From CALBPI01 sp039033995 (GTDB lineage Bacteria; Pseudomonadota; Gammaproteobacteria; Steroidobacterales; Woeseiaceae), in the NCBI GenBank assembly GCA_039033995.1, contig JBCCBP010000002.1, positions 124,001 to 188,000 on the forward strand: a stretch of 64,000 bases of DNA. The letters run 5' to 3'. The notes below the pieces were generated by a model. It did not search any database. It was given only the letters and a program-made list of their open reading frames with translations, and had not been told where the DNA came from. Made by a program: the position numbers and the translations under genes. Shown one piece after another: positions 17,119 to 25,839 of this stretch. Each line of letters starts with the position of its first letter. Positions within the stretch are counted from its first letter, which is position 1.

Positions 17119-18747
17119 CTAGCCGAGCTTGCGAGCGGTGTTAATGACATTGACGTCATCGAAGCGCGTCGTGGCACAGCCATGCGACACGGCACTCACC
17201 TGCGATGGCTGACCTTTGCCATCGAAGAACGAACCACCCAGACGGTAATCACGCTCGTCGCAGATCGCGCTGCAAGCGTTCCAGAATTCCTGGGTGTTCG
17301 ATTGGTAAGCCACGTCTTCAATCTGACCCGTGATCTCACCGTCTTTGATTTCGTAGAACAGTTGACCGCCGAATTGGAAGTTGTAACGTTGCTGATCGAT
17401 CGAGTAGGAACCACGACCGACGATGTAGATACCGTCTTCGACGTCGGCGATCATCTCGTCGACGCTCAACTTTTCGGTACCCGGCTCCAGCGATACATTC
17501 GGCATGCGCTGGAATTGCACCGTACTCCAGCTGTCGGCATAGCAACAACCATGCGACTCTTTCTCGTCGATGATGTGCGCCTGATCGCGAATCGCCTGAT
17601 AGTTGACGAGTACGCCATCACGCACCAGATCCCACTTCTTCGTTTTGACACCTTCGTCGTCGTAACCGACCGCACCCAGCGAATGCGGCTGAACCTTGTC
17701 TGCGAACAGATTGACGAGTGAAGATCCGTATTCGAATTCCTTGGTGCGCCACTTGTCGAGCGTCGCAAAACTGGTACCCGCATAGTTGGCTTCATAACCG
17801 AGTACACGATCAAGTTCGAGCGGATGGCCGACCGATTCGTGAATGGTCAGCATCAGGTGGGTCGGATCGAGCACCAGACTGTAGCGGCCCGGCTTGACGG
17901 ACGGCGCCGTCAGTTTTGCTTGTGCCTGCTGTGCCGCGAGCGTTGCGTCTTCTACCATGTCGTAGGAGTAGCGGTAGCGTGTCGTGACACCCGGGATCTT
18001 CTCGCTATCGTCGCCGTCGAAGTATTCCCACCCCATCCCCATCGGATCTGACAGACCATTGCGTGAACGGAATTTGCCGGTCTCCTTGTCCACGGCGGTG
18101 ACGCTCATTGGTGCCCAGACGCGGTGTATGTCCTGATCGATGTACGAGCCGTCCGTTGATGCGAAATATTTTTGCTCATTCACAAGGTAGAAGGTCGAGT
18201 TGACGAAGCTGGCGCCATTGTTTAGCGCTGCTTCATTCACCGCCATCAACATGTCGACTTTGTCTGCGATCGGTATCTCCATCGCGTTCTTCTTAATCGG
18301 CGTGCGCCAGCTCACCTCGCCAACACCTTTCACCGGCGCCAGCTTAACCGGCTCGGTTTGATAGACCGAGTTAGCTTTGGCGATCGCTACCGCATTGCGT
18401 GCTGCTTCAGCGACAGCTTTCGGTGTCAAAGAACTGGTCGCGGCAAAACCCCAGGTGTCTTTGGCAATGACGCGTACGCCGACACCGACCGACTCAGTAT
18501 TTACGATATTCTGAACTTTGAGCTCGCGCGTCACGACGAATTGATTTAGGTAGCGCCCGACCCGTACGTCCGCATAGCTGGCACCCGCTTGCTTCGCTGC
18601 TGCCAACGCGGCATCTGCCAAGACCCGCTGCAAGCTCGCGTCGGCGGGCAGGGTCAGCTCGTCAGCTGCAATCGCGCGACCGGTCACCGGCAACGCGATC
18701 GTTCCCGCGCCAACGCCGGCCACTTTCAGAAAATTTCGTCGATCCAT
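17119..18747 (-). CDS. tldD: Tat-exported TldD-family zinc metallopeptidase
   Basis: The ATG at 18747 has AAGGGG about 7 nt upstream and gives 542 residues. The N-terminus MDRRNFLKVAG is a near-perfect twin-arginine motif, followed by a hydrophobic stretch and cleavage after RAIA. The zinc motif of TldD is present as HESVGH at residues 303-308, and the C-terminal domain has QSNTQEFWNAC and SQVSAVSHGC. TldD-type enzymes degrade unfolded or cross-linked peptides inside a barrel formed with TldE. The classical E. coli protein is cytoplasmic, so export here points to a periplasmic role. It is the first gene of the eight-gene operon. Confidence 0.9.
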   Translation of the reverse strand: MDRRNFLKVAGVGAGTIALPVTGRAIAADELTLPADASLQRVLADAALAAAKQAGASYADVRVGRYLNQFVVTRELKVQNIVNTESVGVGVRVIAKDTWGFAATSSLTPKAVAEAARNAVAIAKANSVYQTEPVKLAPVKGVGEVSWRTPIKKNAMEIPIADKVDMLMAVNEAALNNGASFVNSTFYLVNEQKYFASTDGSYIDQDIHRVWAPMSVTAVDKETGKFRSRNGLSDPMGMGWEYFDGDDSEKIPGVTTRYRYSYDMVEDATLAAQQAQAKLTAPSVKPGRYSLVLDPTHLMLTIHESVGHPLELDRVLGYEANYAGTSFATLDKWRTKEFEYGSSLVNLFADKVQPHSLGAVGYDDEGVKTKKWDLVRDGVLVNYQAIRDQAHIIDEKESHGCCYADSWSTVQFQRMPNVSLEPGTEKLSVDEMIADVEDGIYIVGRGSYSIDQQRYNFQFGGQLFYEIKDGEITGQIEDVAYQSNTQEFWNACSAICDERDYRLGGSFFDGKGQPSQVSAVSHGCATTRFDDVNVINTARKLG

Positions 18748-19130
18748 ACGGAACCCCTTTGAATTCAGACTAATGCGCGACAGAGCGAGCGCCGCAATAT
18801 CCGCTCTACAGTAATGCAAGCGTTACATTTTCGCCACTAGCCCAACGCGTGTCATCAAGACACCGCCGGTCAAGAAAAGTACAGCGAGCAGTCGGTAAGC
18901 GATTGTATTTTCAATTCTTTCCCGTTACAGACCAACGAATCGCATGGCCTAAGCGCCGCGTTTTGACGTGACCGAGGCTTCGGTGCGCGGATTCCGTAAG
19001 ATCGCGCCGCCCACCGTGTCGTGATTGTTTGCGCGAAGTGACGCTTTCCGATCGGCAATACGATCATCGCGGGATGAAAAATCTGCGCCCGACAGGCATC
19101 ATGCCGGCAGCTTTCGCTTCAGGGGCCACT
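18748..19130. other. Divergent intergenic region between tldD operon and PTPS gene
   Basis: These 383 bases hold no convincing gene. They must contain promoters in both directions. AAGGGG next to 18747 serves tldD, and CAGGGG at 19120-19125 serves the PTPS-like gene. I could not find a promoter pair that I would defend. Confidence 0.4.
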
Positions 19131-19625
19131 ATGCAACGCACGACGCTGATTCGCCTACGCAACCAATATCTCAAATTTTCCGCCGCCCACTTCACCATCT
19201 TTTCGGCGACGGAAAGAGAGCGTTTGCATGGCCATAATTTTTATGTGACGGCAGAAATCGAAGCGCGGGTCGGTGACGACGGTCTGTGCTTTGATTACAA
19301 CATCATGAAAAAACGCCTGCGTGCAATCTGTGAAAGCCTCGATGAGTACATCCTGTTGCCGGGCCAGTCGCCCTACCTCGACATTCAGCCCGGCGACACG
19401 GATCACACGCTGAACTTTAACGGTCGCACGATCCGTCTGCCGAGCGAGGACTGCATCATTCTGCCGTTACGCAACATTACCGCCGAGGAATTATCCTACT
19501 GGATTCTCGGCGAAGCGCTGCAAGACAACACAGCGGAGCGCTACGCGATTCGCCATTTGCAAATCGCCGTGTCATCCGGCGCCGGACAATCGGTGGCCAG
19601 CGAATGGACTGAGGAGACCGACTAA
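19131..19625 (+). CDS. Divergent PTPS/QueD-family protein lacking the catalytic residues
   Basis: The ATG at 19131 with AGGGG 5 nt upstream gives 164 residues. The zinc-binding histidines of 6-pyruvoyl-tetrahydropterin synthases are kept: FSAAHF near residue 16 and LHGHNF near residue 32. The catalytic cysteine that precedes HGH in QueD and in mammalian PTPS is absent (RERLHGH), the LDH catalytic His is Glu (LDEY), and the C-terminal KET glutamate is not found (AVSSGAG). About 40 extra residues are inserted before the LPLRNITAEEL helix. So it is a zinc-binding PTPS-fold protein whose reaction is probably not that of QueD. The following reductase gene starts immediately after its stop. Confidence 0.75.
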   Translation: MQRTTLIRLRNQYLKFSAAHFTIFSATERERLHGHNFYVTAEIEARVGDDGLCFDYNIMKKRLRAICESLDEYILLPGQSPYLDIQPGDTDHTLNFNGRTIRLPSEDCIILPLRNITAEELSYWILGEALQDNTAERYAIRHLQIAVSSGAGQSVASEWTEETD

Positions 19626-20327
19626 TTGAACAAACTCGCGATTATCACCGGTGCGAGCGCCGGTATCGGCAAGGCCACGGCGACCTGGTGTCTCTCGAAC
19701 AGCTATCGTGTGCTCAATCTTGCACGGCGACAGTGCTCCCTGGATGGCGTAGAAACACTGACGGTCGATCTCGCCGAACCCTTCTCGGCCGCGTTCGAAC
19801 AAACGCTGTTGGGTGCCATCGATGCGGCAGATCAGGTCGCTGTCGTCCATTGTGCGGGCCAACATAACGGCGACAGCGCACTGAGCATCAGCGCGGAGAG
19901 TCTGTCGAGAGCACTGGCCATCAACGTGACTGCGCCGGCGATGCTGAACCAACTGTTGCTGGCGGCGCTGCCTGCCGGATCAAGCGTCATCTTCGTCGGC
20001 TCTACACTCGGCGACAAAGCAGTGCCCGGCGCTTTGGGCTACGTCACGAGTAAACACGCCGTCAACGGATTGATGCGCGCCACATGCCAGGACCTGGCAG
20101 GCCGATCGATCCATACCGCGGTGGTTAGCCCGGGTTTCACAGACACCGAGATGCTGCGTTCACACCTGGGCGACGATCCGGGCGTCGTGGCATCGATCAC
20201 AGCAGGTGTGACTCAGGGAAGACTGATTCGACCGGATGAAATCGCAGCCACCATCGGTTTTTGCATTGAAAACCCCGTGATCAACGGCGCCGTGATTCAC
20301 GCCAATCTTGGCCAGATCGAACGCTGA
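19626..20327 (+). CDS. Short-chain dehydrogenase/reductase coupled to PTPS-like gene
   Basis: A 233-residue SDR starting at TTG 19626, directly after the TAA of the PTPS-like gene, with GAGGAG (19611-19616) 9 nt upstream. TGASAGIG at residues 9-16 binds NAD(P)H, and GYVTSKH near residue 138 holds the catalytic Tyr and Lys. ARRQ after the second strand suggests NADP(H) preference. Coupling to a pterin-synthase-fold gene makes a pterin reductase (sepiapterin or dihydromonapterin reductase-like) the best guess, but many SDRs of unrelated function look the same. No membrane segments. Confidence 0.85.
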   Translation: MNKLAIITGASAGIGKATATWCLSNSYRVLNLARRQCSLDGVETLTVDLAEPFSAAFEQTLLGAIDAADQVAVVHCAGQHNGDSALSISAESLSRALAINVTAPAMLNQLLLAALPAGSSVIFVGSTLGDKAVPGALGYVTSKHAVNGLMRATCQDLAGRSIHTAVVSPGFTDTEMLRSHLGDDPGVVASITAGVTQGRLIRPDEIAATIGFCIENPVINGAVIHANLGQIER

Positions 20328-20338
20328 CGGTTCGGCGA

Positions 20339-20704
20339 CTAGCGCGAACTGAAGCCGGCGAACACACCACCGATCGTTAGCGCGACCGGTGCCCAGATCA
20401 GTGGCGGCACCTGACGGAGCGCAGAAACCCATTGCTGAGGGTCAGCGAGACTCACCCAGTCGACCGCAAACTGACCACTGACAGCGATGGTCAGGCGCCA
20501 GACCACCGGCCCGACCAGCACTGTGGCCAACAGTAACGCCACCGCGGGCACCATCAAACGCAGCCGTCGTTGCCAACGGATCTGTCGCATGACCGCGGCC
20601 CGTGCAACCTCACTGGCCTCGGACGCCGATTGCATCCACGCCGTCAGATCGCTGTCGAATCGTTCCAGTGCTGCATCCTGTTTTGACGTCATCGTGTTAT
20701 CCAT
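20339..20704 (-). CDS. Small membrane protein downstream of ECF sigma factor
   Basis: About 121 residues with a soluble acidic N-terminus (SKQDAALERFDSDLTAWMQSASEASEVARAA) and two hydrophobic spans at about 50-72 and 100-118. The ATG at 20704 overlaps the sigma-factor stop by 8 nt (ATGGATAA); an ATG at 20713 is also possible. The order and coupling are those of an ECF sigma factor and its anti-sigma factor, and the size and N-in topology fit. I do not see a zinc-binding HxxxCxxC motif, so the anti-sigma role is an inference from context. Confidence 0.65.
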   Translation of the reverse strand: MDNTMTSKQDAALERFDSDLTAWMQSASEASEVARAAVMRQIRWQRRLRLMVPAVALLLATVLVGPVVWRLTIAVSGQFAVDWVSLADPQQWVSALRQVPPLIWAPVALTIGGVFAGFSSR

Positions 20705-21242
20705 ACTGTGCAACGATCTCCTGAGTCGCTCGGGTAAGTAACGACTTCACGCTCCCAAGCGGCTTATTCATCGCCTCGGCGATCTCCGCGTGCGTCAAAC
20801 CAACCGCTCGCGACAAGATAACAGCTGCTCGACTATCGTCGTTCATGCTGCCGAGAATCGTCTCGATATCCATGGCGGCGGCGGCCTGTTCGCCCGATTG
20901 GCTGATGCCATCCGACTGCCCATCGTAGCGCGCCATTGCCTGGCGATAGCGCTTACCGGCTCGCGCGCCCTGCAGAAACTCCCGATGCGCGATCCGAAAC
21001 AACCAGGCCACGAACCGCCCGCGATGGTCAAATCGATGCAGTTCCTGCCAGGCTTTGATCAGCGTCATTTGAAGGCGGTCATCTGCATCGCTGTCGTGCA
21101 TCGTCAGTCCTCGTAAATACCCCCGAAGTCGACCGAGATAGGGCTGCGTCAGCGCGTCAAATGCCTGTGTATCAGAGGCCAGTACAACGCGTTGTATCAG
21201 TCGCTGCTCTTCATCCGCAGTACGAGGATCCGTTGTCTCCAA
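20697..21242 (-). CDS. ECF-type RNA polymerase sigma-70 factor
   Basis: A 181-residue sigma factor with region 2 (QAFDALTQPYLGRLRGYL and DADDRLQMTLIKAWQELHRFD, then FVAWLFRIAHREFL) and region 4 (ILSRAVGLTHAEIAEAMNKPLGSVKSLLTRA with the HTH). There is no sigma-3 domain, as usual for extracytoplasmic-function factors. The next gene starts 8 nt inside its end and encodes a small membrane protein that may hold it inactive. The signal and target genes are not apparent. Confidence 0.92.
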   Translation of the reverse strand: METTDPRTADEEQRLIQRVVLASDTQAFDALTQPYLGRLRGYLRGLTMHDSDADDRLQMTLIKAWQELHRFDHRGRFVAWLFRIAHREFLQGARAGKRYRQAMARYDGQSDGISQSGEQAAAAMDIETILGSMNDDSRAAVILSRAVGLTHAEIAEAMNKPLGSVKSLLTRATQEIVAQYG

Positions 21243-21248
21243 CGCAAA

Positions 21249-21611
21249 CTATTCCCGACCCAAACCCATCTTGTGCATTAACAGATACGCGAAGCTCAGC
21301 AAAAGCGGGAAGACTGCGAGGGCAACAAACACCTGCGCTGCTTCCTCGGCATCCGGAATCAAAAAGCCGAACGCGCCAAGACTGATCGCCAATGCCAGCA
21401 GAATCAGCCCGCGGCGCAGGTCACGATCCGGCAATGGCTTATAGCTGGTGAGCGCCTCGACCATCGAATCGGTCAACTGCTGCCCCTGATCGATGGCGCG
21501 ACGCAGCGTCTCCTGTTCGGACAAGCGTGTCCTTGCTCGGAAATACAGCCAGATGGCGACGCCGCCGAACAAACACAGGAACATGACAATCGGGATGATT
21601 TCTTCAGCCAT
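21249..21611 (-). CDS. Small three-span membrane protein, DUF6249-like
   Basis: A 120-residue protein with an N-terminal span (residues 5-25), a basic and helical loop (RARTRLSEQETLRRAIDQGQ), then two further spans (about 67-86 and 91-112). The outline matches DUF6249 proteins, which often stand next to ECF sigma genes. It begins 6 nt upstream of the sigma-factor start region and is probably co-transcribed. Its role may be in sensing or anchoring for the sigma system; nothing is known from the sequence. Confidence 0.65.
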   Translation of the reverse strand: MAEEIIPIVMFLCLFGGVAIWLYFRARTRLSEQETLRRAIDQGQQLTDSMVEALTSYKPLPDRDLRRGLILLALAISLGAFGFLIPDAEEAAQVFVALAVFPLLLSFAYLLMHKMGLGRE

Positions 21612-21685
21612 TTTTCGTGGTCTCCAACAGTGATCTCACCCTACTGATGCCGCTACTACGGGTTTGGATGCGAACCCTCCGAAAT

Positions 21686-23085
21686 TTATGGCATCAGGCG
21701 ATCAAAGCTCACCATGTCGAGCACGTTGGGATCAGCGCTGTCGACGATCACGAGTTGGGTGATATCGCCCCGCTCAACCGTCAACGCAAACGGTCCGCCG
21801 ACAATAGTATCGTCGACCGAATTCGTGATGACGACCTCATAGGTATCGGCTTCAAGCGTGAACTGACCCACATTGGACGATCGCAAGCGGTTGGTGGCAC
21901 GCGGGAAGGTGTTTCAAAGGTGCTGTCCGAGGTGACGAAATACACATCAATGAAATCAAAACTCTGCGACGTATTGACGACGCCAACACGACCGGCATCG
22001 AACAACGGTCGGGTCGAATCCGACACCGGCAGCAACACGATGTCTGAGGTATCGGGGATCGGCGTCACCACCAACAGGTTGATACTGCCGTCTGGATAGG
22101 ATTGCTCCACGGTTCCGAGCGAGGTGCCCACGTTGCCTGCCGTGGTGATGTTCCAGGTGATCGCCGTCGAATCATCTGCTTCGGGAATGTCGACCTGCAT
22201 ACTCGCTTCACCAAAGGCGAGATTCGCGACTGCCGGCGTTATCGTCTCGTCATCGACAAACGCATCGACCGCATCAGCCCCGTTCACACCATGGAAAAGG
22301 CGCACGCGCGTCGGCGCCGATTGATCGACCAGTCGCCCGCCGTTGCGGTCTCCGCCGATCGCCACGACATAATCACCGGTGGCCGTGTTCGCCGCGTCGA
22401 ACAGATTCATCATGACGGTATCCTGCGCAAATAGCGTAAATGCCTCAGAGCGGAACACCTCCTGGGTGGCATCGCCGGCAATCGTGACCACAATTTCGAC
22501 TTCGGCTGCCTCAATACTGACTGTCTCAGAAAACGCATCGCGTGCCAGGCCTGCCGCCAATGGCATCGCGGCGGTCGGGTCGAACCCGGCAGCACCGATA
22601 TAAAAATCGACATTGCCGGCGCCCGATAGATTGGCGAACCAAACCTCCAAGTCCGTGTCGTCTGCCTCAAAGCTACTGATGGGTTGCACCACCGTGATAA
22701 TACGAGGAGTTGCACCACTGCCTGTCAGGATCAAGGTGTAGTTAGTGTCCTTGACCACGTCGATCGACGTTGTCGCAAGCCGTTCGATTTCGCTCGTCAG
22801 GCCACTGATAAAGTCGAAGTTAAAATCGTACTGCAGCGCATCGTAGGTTGAGTACGGCGTAATCGTCTGAAAAACCGGATCGGCGAGTCCCCGTGCCTCA
22901 ATTAAAAAGGCGACCGTGCCTACATCACTAAGCGCGTGTACCGCGCGTACATTGCCACGACCATCCGGGGTATCCTGCGACTCTGTGCACGCACCAACGA
23001 CCAGGCCGATCAACAGCGCGGCGAAGCACCGCTGCAACTGCTTGACCTTCCGACTGCCCTCTTCACCCAACCTACTGCGTTTCAC
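21686..23085 (-). pseudogene. DUF4397 lipoprotein gene with a frameshift near 21905
   Basis: The main frame encodes a lipoprotein (lipobox VVGAC after a hydrophobic stretch) with repeated beta-rich units ending in features such as VRLFHGVNGADAVDAFV and VGVVNTSQSFDFIDVYFV, typical of DUF4397 surface proteins. In this frame the protein runs into a stop at 21781 with a nonsense-like tail. The expected C-terminal unit (SSNVGQFTLEADTYEVVITNS and onward) continues in another frame to a stop at 21686. The shift falls in a GGG run at 21903-21905; one additional base there would join the frames. Either this is a real disruption or a homopolymer error. The GTG at 23085 is the likely start, with an upstream ATG at 23124 possible. 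Confidence 0.68.
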
Positions 23086-23261
23086 TCTGTCACTCCCATC
23101 GGGTTCCCGTTGCGCCTTGTGCACGACGTTCTATTTCTCCACGACTGCACAAAAACCATTAAGTTCAATGACCGCATTGACGTTGCGGGCCGCACTATAC
23201 CATTTGATGCGCGCCGCCGTACGGGGCGGCTTTTCCTGCCTTCCTGCGATACAATAGCCGA

Positions 23262-23768
23262 ATGCCTAATGAATCGTTAACAGAGCGCGTGTCGCGACCG
23301 GCCGCTGAGCTCCGGCGTGCGTACGGTCAATTCGCCACTGGTGTCTGTATCGTCTCCTCCCGAGCCTTGCCAGACACCGGTGTGCCATTCGCCATCACGG
23401 TCAATTCGTTCGCGACGGTGTCGCTCGCGCCACCGATGATCAGCTGGTGTGTGCAAAAAGACTCCACCAGCTACCCGCTCTGGCTGGATACCAACGAATT
23501 TGCAGTCAGCATTCTGAACAGCCGACAGTCCGCGTTATGTGAACAGTTCGCGATCCGCGGCAATCACCTGATCGAGGACCGAGCGTCGTTCCGCGACTCC
23601 GCACTCGGCAACCCGATCGTTCGCGAAGCCCTGGCGACCTTCGATTGCAAGGTTCACGACGTACACGATGCTGGCGATCACAGCATCATCGTGGCCGATG
23701 TCGTCGATTTTGCGAGCGACGAACGCCATGCGCCGCTGACCTACTTTCGCGGAGCCATCGATGCATAG
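23262..23768 (+). CDS. Flavin reductase-like FMN-binding protein
   Basis: A 168-residue protein of the flavin reductase / DIM6-NTAB split-barrel family: RAYGQFATGVCIVSS at residues 19-33, FAITVNSFATVSLAPPMISWCVQKDSTSY at 48-76, and FAVSILNSRQ after it. These proteins bind FMN and reduce free flavin for a partner monooxygenase, or act as oxidoreductases on their own. The stop region overlaps the amidase start by 8 nt, so the two are co-translated. No monooxygenase partner is visible next to it. Confidence 0.88.
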   Translation: MPNESLTERVSRPAAELRRAYGQFATGVCIVSSRALPDTGVPFAITVNSFATVSLAPPMISWCVQKDSTSYPLWLDTNEFAVSILNSRQSALCEQFAIRGNHLIEDRASFRDSALGNPIVREALATFDCKVHDVHDAGDHSIIVADVVDFASDERHAPLTYFRGAIDA

Positions 23769-25239
23769 ACGCGCGTTGTTGCAAGCCCTCGCTGCCGGGT
23801 CGATCACCGCACTGACAGGCTGCAATCGCAAAGTTGCTGTCAATGCGGCCTCACAACTCACAAGTCTCGACGCAATCGCTCAAGCCGAGCTCGTCATCAG
23901 TGGTCAGCTCAGCGCTGTTGATCTGGTCAGTGCTGCGATTCAACGCATCGAAGCCACCAACGCGACATTGAATGCGGTGATCTTTCAAGACTTCGAACGC
24001 GCACTGACGCAGGCGCGCACGGCCGCTGGACCGTTGGCTGGCGTGCCGTATCTGATTAAAGACCTCAATGCCTATCGTGACATGCCACTCACACGCGGCT
24101 CGAAACTGTTCGCGAAAAATACGGCGACCGAGCAGACGGCATTCACGGATAGCATCGACGCCACCGGGGTGGTGGTAGTCGGCAAAACCAACACCCCGGA
24201 GTTTGGGCTATTGCCATCGACGGAGCCCTTGTTACACGGCGCGACCCGTAATCCCTGGCAGATCGAACATACGCCGGGTGGGTCCAGTGGTGGGGCGGCG
24301 GCGGCAGTCGCCGCGCGCATGTTGCCGGCGGCACAGGCCAGCGACGGCGGTGGCTCCATCCGCATTCCAGCTGCTATGTGCGGCATTTTTGGCCTGAAAC
24401 CCACCGCCGGGCGATTTCCTGATCAGGGACACGGCGATCAACCGTGGCCGATTTCGATCAAACACGCCGTGACACTCAGCGTGCGCGATTCGGCGTTGCT
24501 GCTCGCGCTCACCGAGCGCCAGGACAGCAATGACCTGTTACCGGTGGGCTATGTCCAGCCGGAACGCGTCAAGCCAATGCGGATTGCGATGAGTCTGAAC
24601 TCGCTCTACGGGGCCCCGGACGATGATGTTGCAGCCGGCGTGCAAACCACGGCGCAACGACTGGAGGCGATCGGACACGAAATCATTGAAGTCGAACAAA
24701 CGCCGCTGCTGGACGAAGCCTTCAGCGACGACTTCCTGGTCCTGTGGTCGGCCGGTACCTACCAGGTCGCTGAACAAGTGAGAGCGCAGACCGGCATGCC
24801 GCCGGAAGAGACAGGTTTGCTCGAACCCGCAACGCTGGCGCTGGCGCGCGCCTTCGCGCAACGACCGCAGGGCGCCTTGCCGAAGGCACTGGAAGGGCTC
24901 GCGCGCTATCAACGCACGACGATCGAGTTCCTCGAGCAATACGATGCATGGCTAACGCCGGTAACCGCCTCGGTCGCTCCGAAAATTGGCGCGTTTTCGC
25001 CGACGCGAGACTTCGACGAATTGATGCCAGCGGTATCACGATTCGCCGCCTACACACCGACTCACAATGCCGCTGGTACGCCAGCCATGTCTGTCCCGGT
25101 CGGGCGCAATGACGCGGGCCTGCCGCTCGCGGCGCAACTTGCGAGCTCGCCGGGCAACGAGGCGCTGCTGCTTCAGCTGGCCTATCAACTGGAGGCCACG
25201 CACGGCTGGATCGATGATCTACCGCCGGTGCACGCCTGA
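23761..25239 (+). CDS. Exported amidase-signature hydrolase
   Basis: A 492-residue amidase-signature protein. The N-terminus MHRRALLQAL, a hydrophobic stretch and LTGC at residues 18-21 form a lipoprotein-type signal, possibly Tat dependent. The Ser-Ser-Lys triad is visible: Lys100 (LIKDLN), Ser176 in GGSSGG, and nucleophile Ser199 in DGGGSIRIPA. Enzymes of this family hydrolyse a wide range of amides; the substrate is unknown. It overlaps the flavin reductase gene by 8 nt and is followed after 8 nt by a small membrane-protein gene. Confidence 0.9.
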   Translation: MHRRALLQALAAGSITALTGCNRKVAVNAASQLTSLDAIAQAELVISGQLSAVDLVSAAIQRIEATNATLNAVIFQDFERALTQARTAAGPLAGVPYLIKDLNAYRDMPLTRGSKLFAKNTATEQTAFTDSIDATGVVVVGKTNTPEFGLLPSTEPLLHGATRNPWQIEHTPGGSSGGAAAAVAARMLPAAQASDGGGSIRIPAAMCGIFGLKPTAGRFPDQGHGDQPWPISIKHAVTLSVRDSALLLALTERQDSNDLLPVGYVQPERVKPMRIAMSLNSLYGAPDDDVAAGVQTTAQRLEAIGHEIIEVEQTPLLDEAFSDDFLVLWSAGTYQVAEQVRAQTGMPPEETGLLEPATLALARAFAQRPQGALPKALEGLARYQRTTIEFLEQYDAWLTPVTASVAPKIGAFSPTRDFDELMPAVSRFAAYTPTHNAAGTPAMSVPVGRNDAGLPLAAQLASSPGNEALLLQLAYQLEATHGWIDDLPPVHA

Positions 25240-25247
25240 TACGACGG

Positions 25248-25766
25248 ATGGACGACCAGAAACCAACCAATGTGCGCGCCTTGCGTGCGCCGCGACGCGA
25301 GATCCGCTTCGCCTGGCAACTGGGCCAATACACGCTGAACTACGACGACACCACATTGCATGTCGAGTGGCAGGTCAACCGCAAAAAGCGTGTCACCCGG
25401 CACGATCTGTTATTGCTATCGCCGCTGTTCATCGAAGACGGTACCAGTCTGGAGAACCTCGCTCCCGAGCTGAAACAGACCGCTATCTGGCTCGGCAGCG
25501 CGATCATTGTCTGGTTCTCCGAAATTCGGCCAGCGGTGCCACTGCTGGCTCCGGCCCTGTTCGCGATCGGCGTAGTCGCTGCGTTCCGACTGGCTATGGC
25601 CTACACCGAACGCGGCGCGCGGACTGTGATCTGTGAGTCCGGTGGAGACGAGATCATCGACATTCCCCATGCGAAAGTCGATGAAGATCAGCGCCTTGGC
25701 TTCGAAAGTGGTCTGCGCCAGGCCATCGAACGGATCCACCAACGCTGGCGCGACGGCGAAATTTAG
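25248..25766 (+). CDS. Hypothetical protein with two central membrane spans
   Basis: A 172-residue protein not assigned to a family. The N-terminal 75 residues are basic and soluble (RREIRFAWQLGQYTLNYDDTTLHVEWQ), residues 80-118 form two close hydrophobic segments, and the C-terminal 55 residues are soluble with ESGGDEIIDIPHAKVDEDQ. It follows the amidase by 8 nt and is likely its operon partner. The function is unknown. Confidence 0.7.
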   Translation: MDDQKPTNVRALRAPRREIRFAWQLGQYTLNYDDTTLHVEWQVNRKKRVTRHDLLLLSPLFIEDGTSLENLAPELKQTAIWLGSAIIVWFSEIRPAVPLLAPALFAIGVVAAFRLAMAYTERGARTVICESGGDEIIDIPHAKVDEDQRLGFESGLRQAIERIHQRWRDGEI

Positions 25767-25777
25767 CCAACCCAAGC

Positions 25778-25790
25778 TCAACATTGTTGA
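25778..25790. promoter_or_regulatory. Inverted repeat overlapping the -35 of the prp promoter
   Basis: TCAAC-att-GTTGA is a perfect inverted repeat that overlaps the -35 box at 25787. Its half-site resembles that of the second palindrome at 25840-25855, so both may be operators for the adjacent GntR regulator (inference). Confidence 0.55.
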
Positions 25791-25814
25791 CATTTTCGGG
25801 CCAGATCGTACAAT
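25787..25814 (+). promoter_or_regulatory. Sigma-70 promoter of the GntR-prpBCD operon
   Basis: TTGACA at 25787-25792 and TACAAT at 25809-25814 are separated by 16 nt, close to the consensus. Transcription would start near 25821, about 90 nt before the regulator's ATG. Confidence 0.72.
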
Positions 25815-25839
25815 CTCGCCACCGAAACGCGGTCTACAC

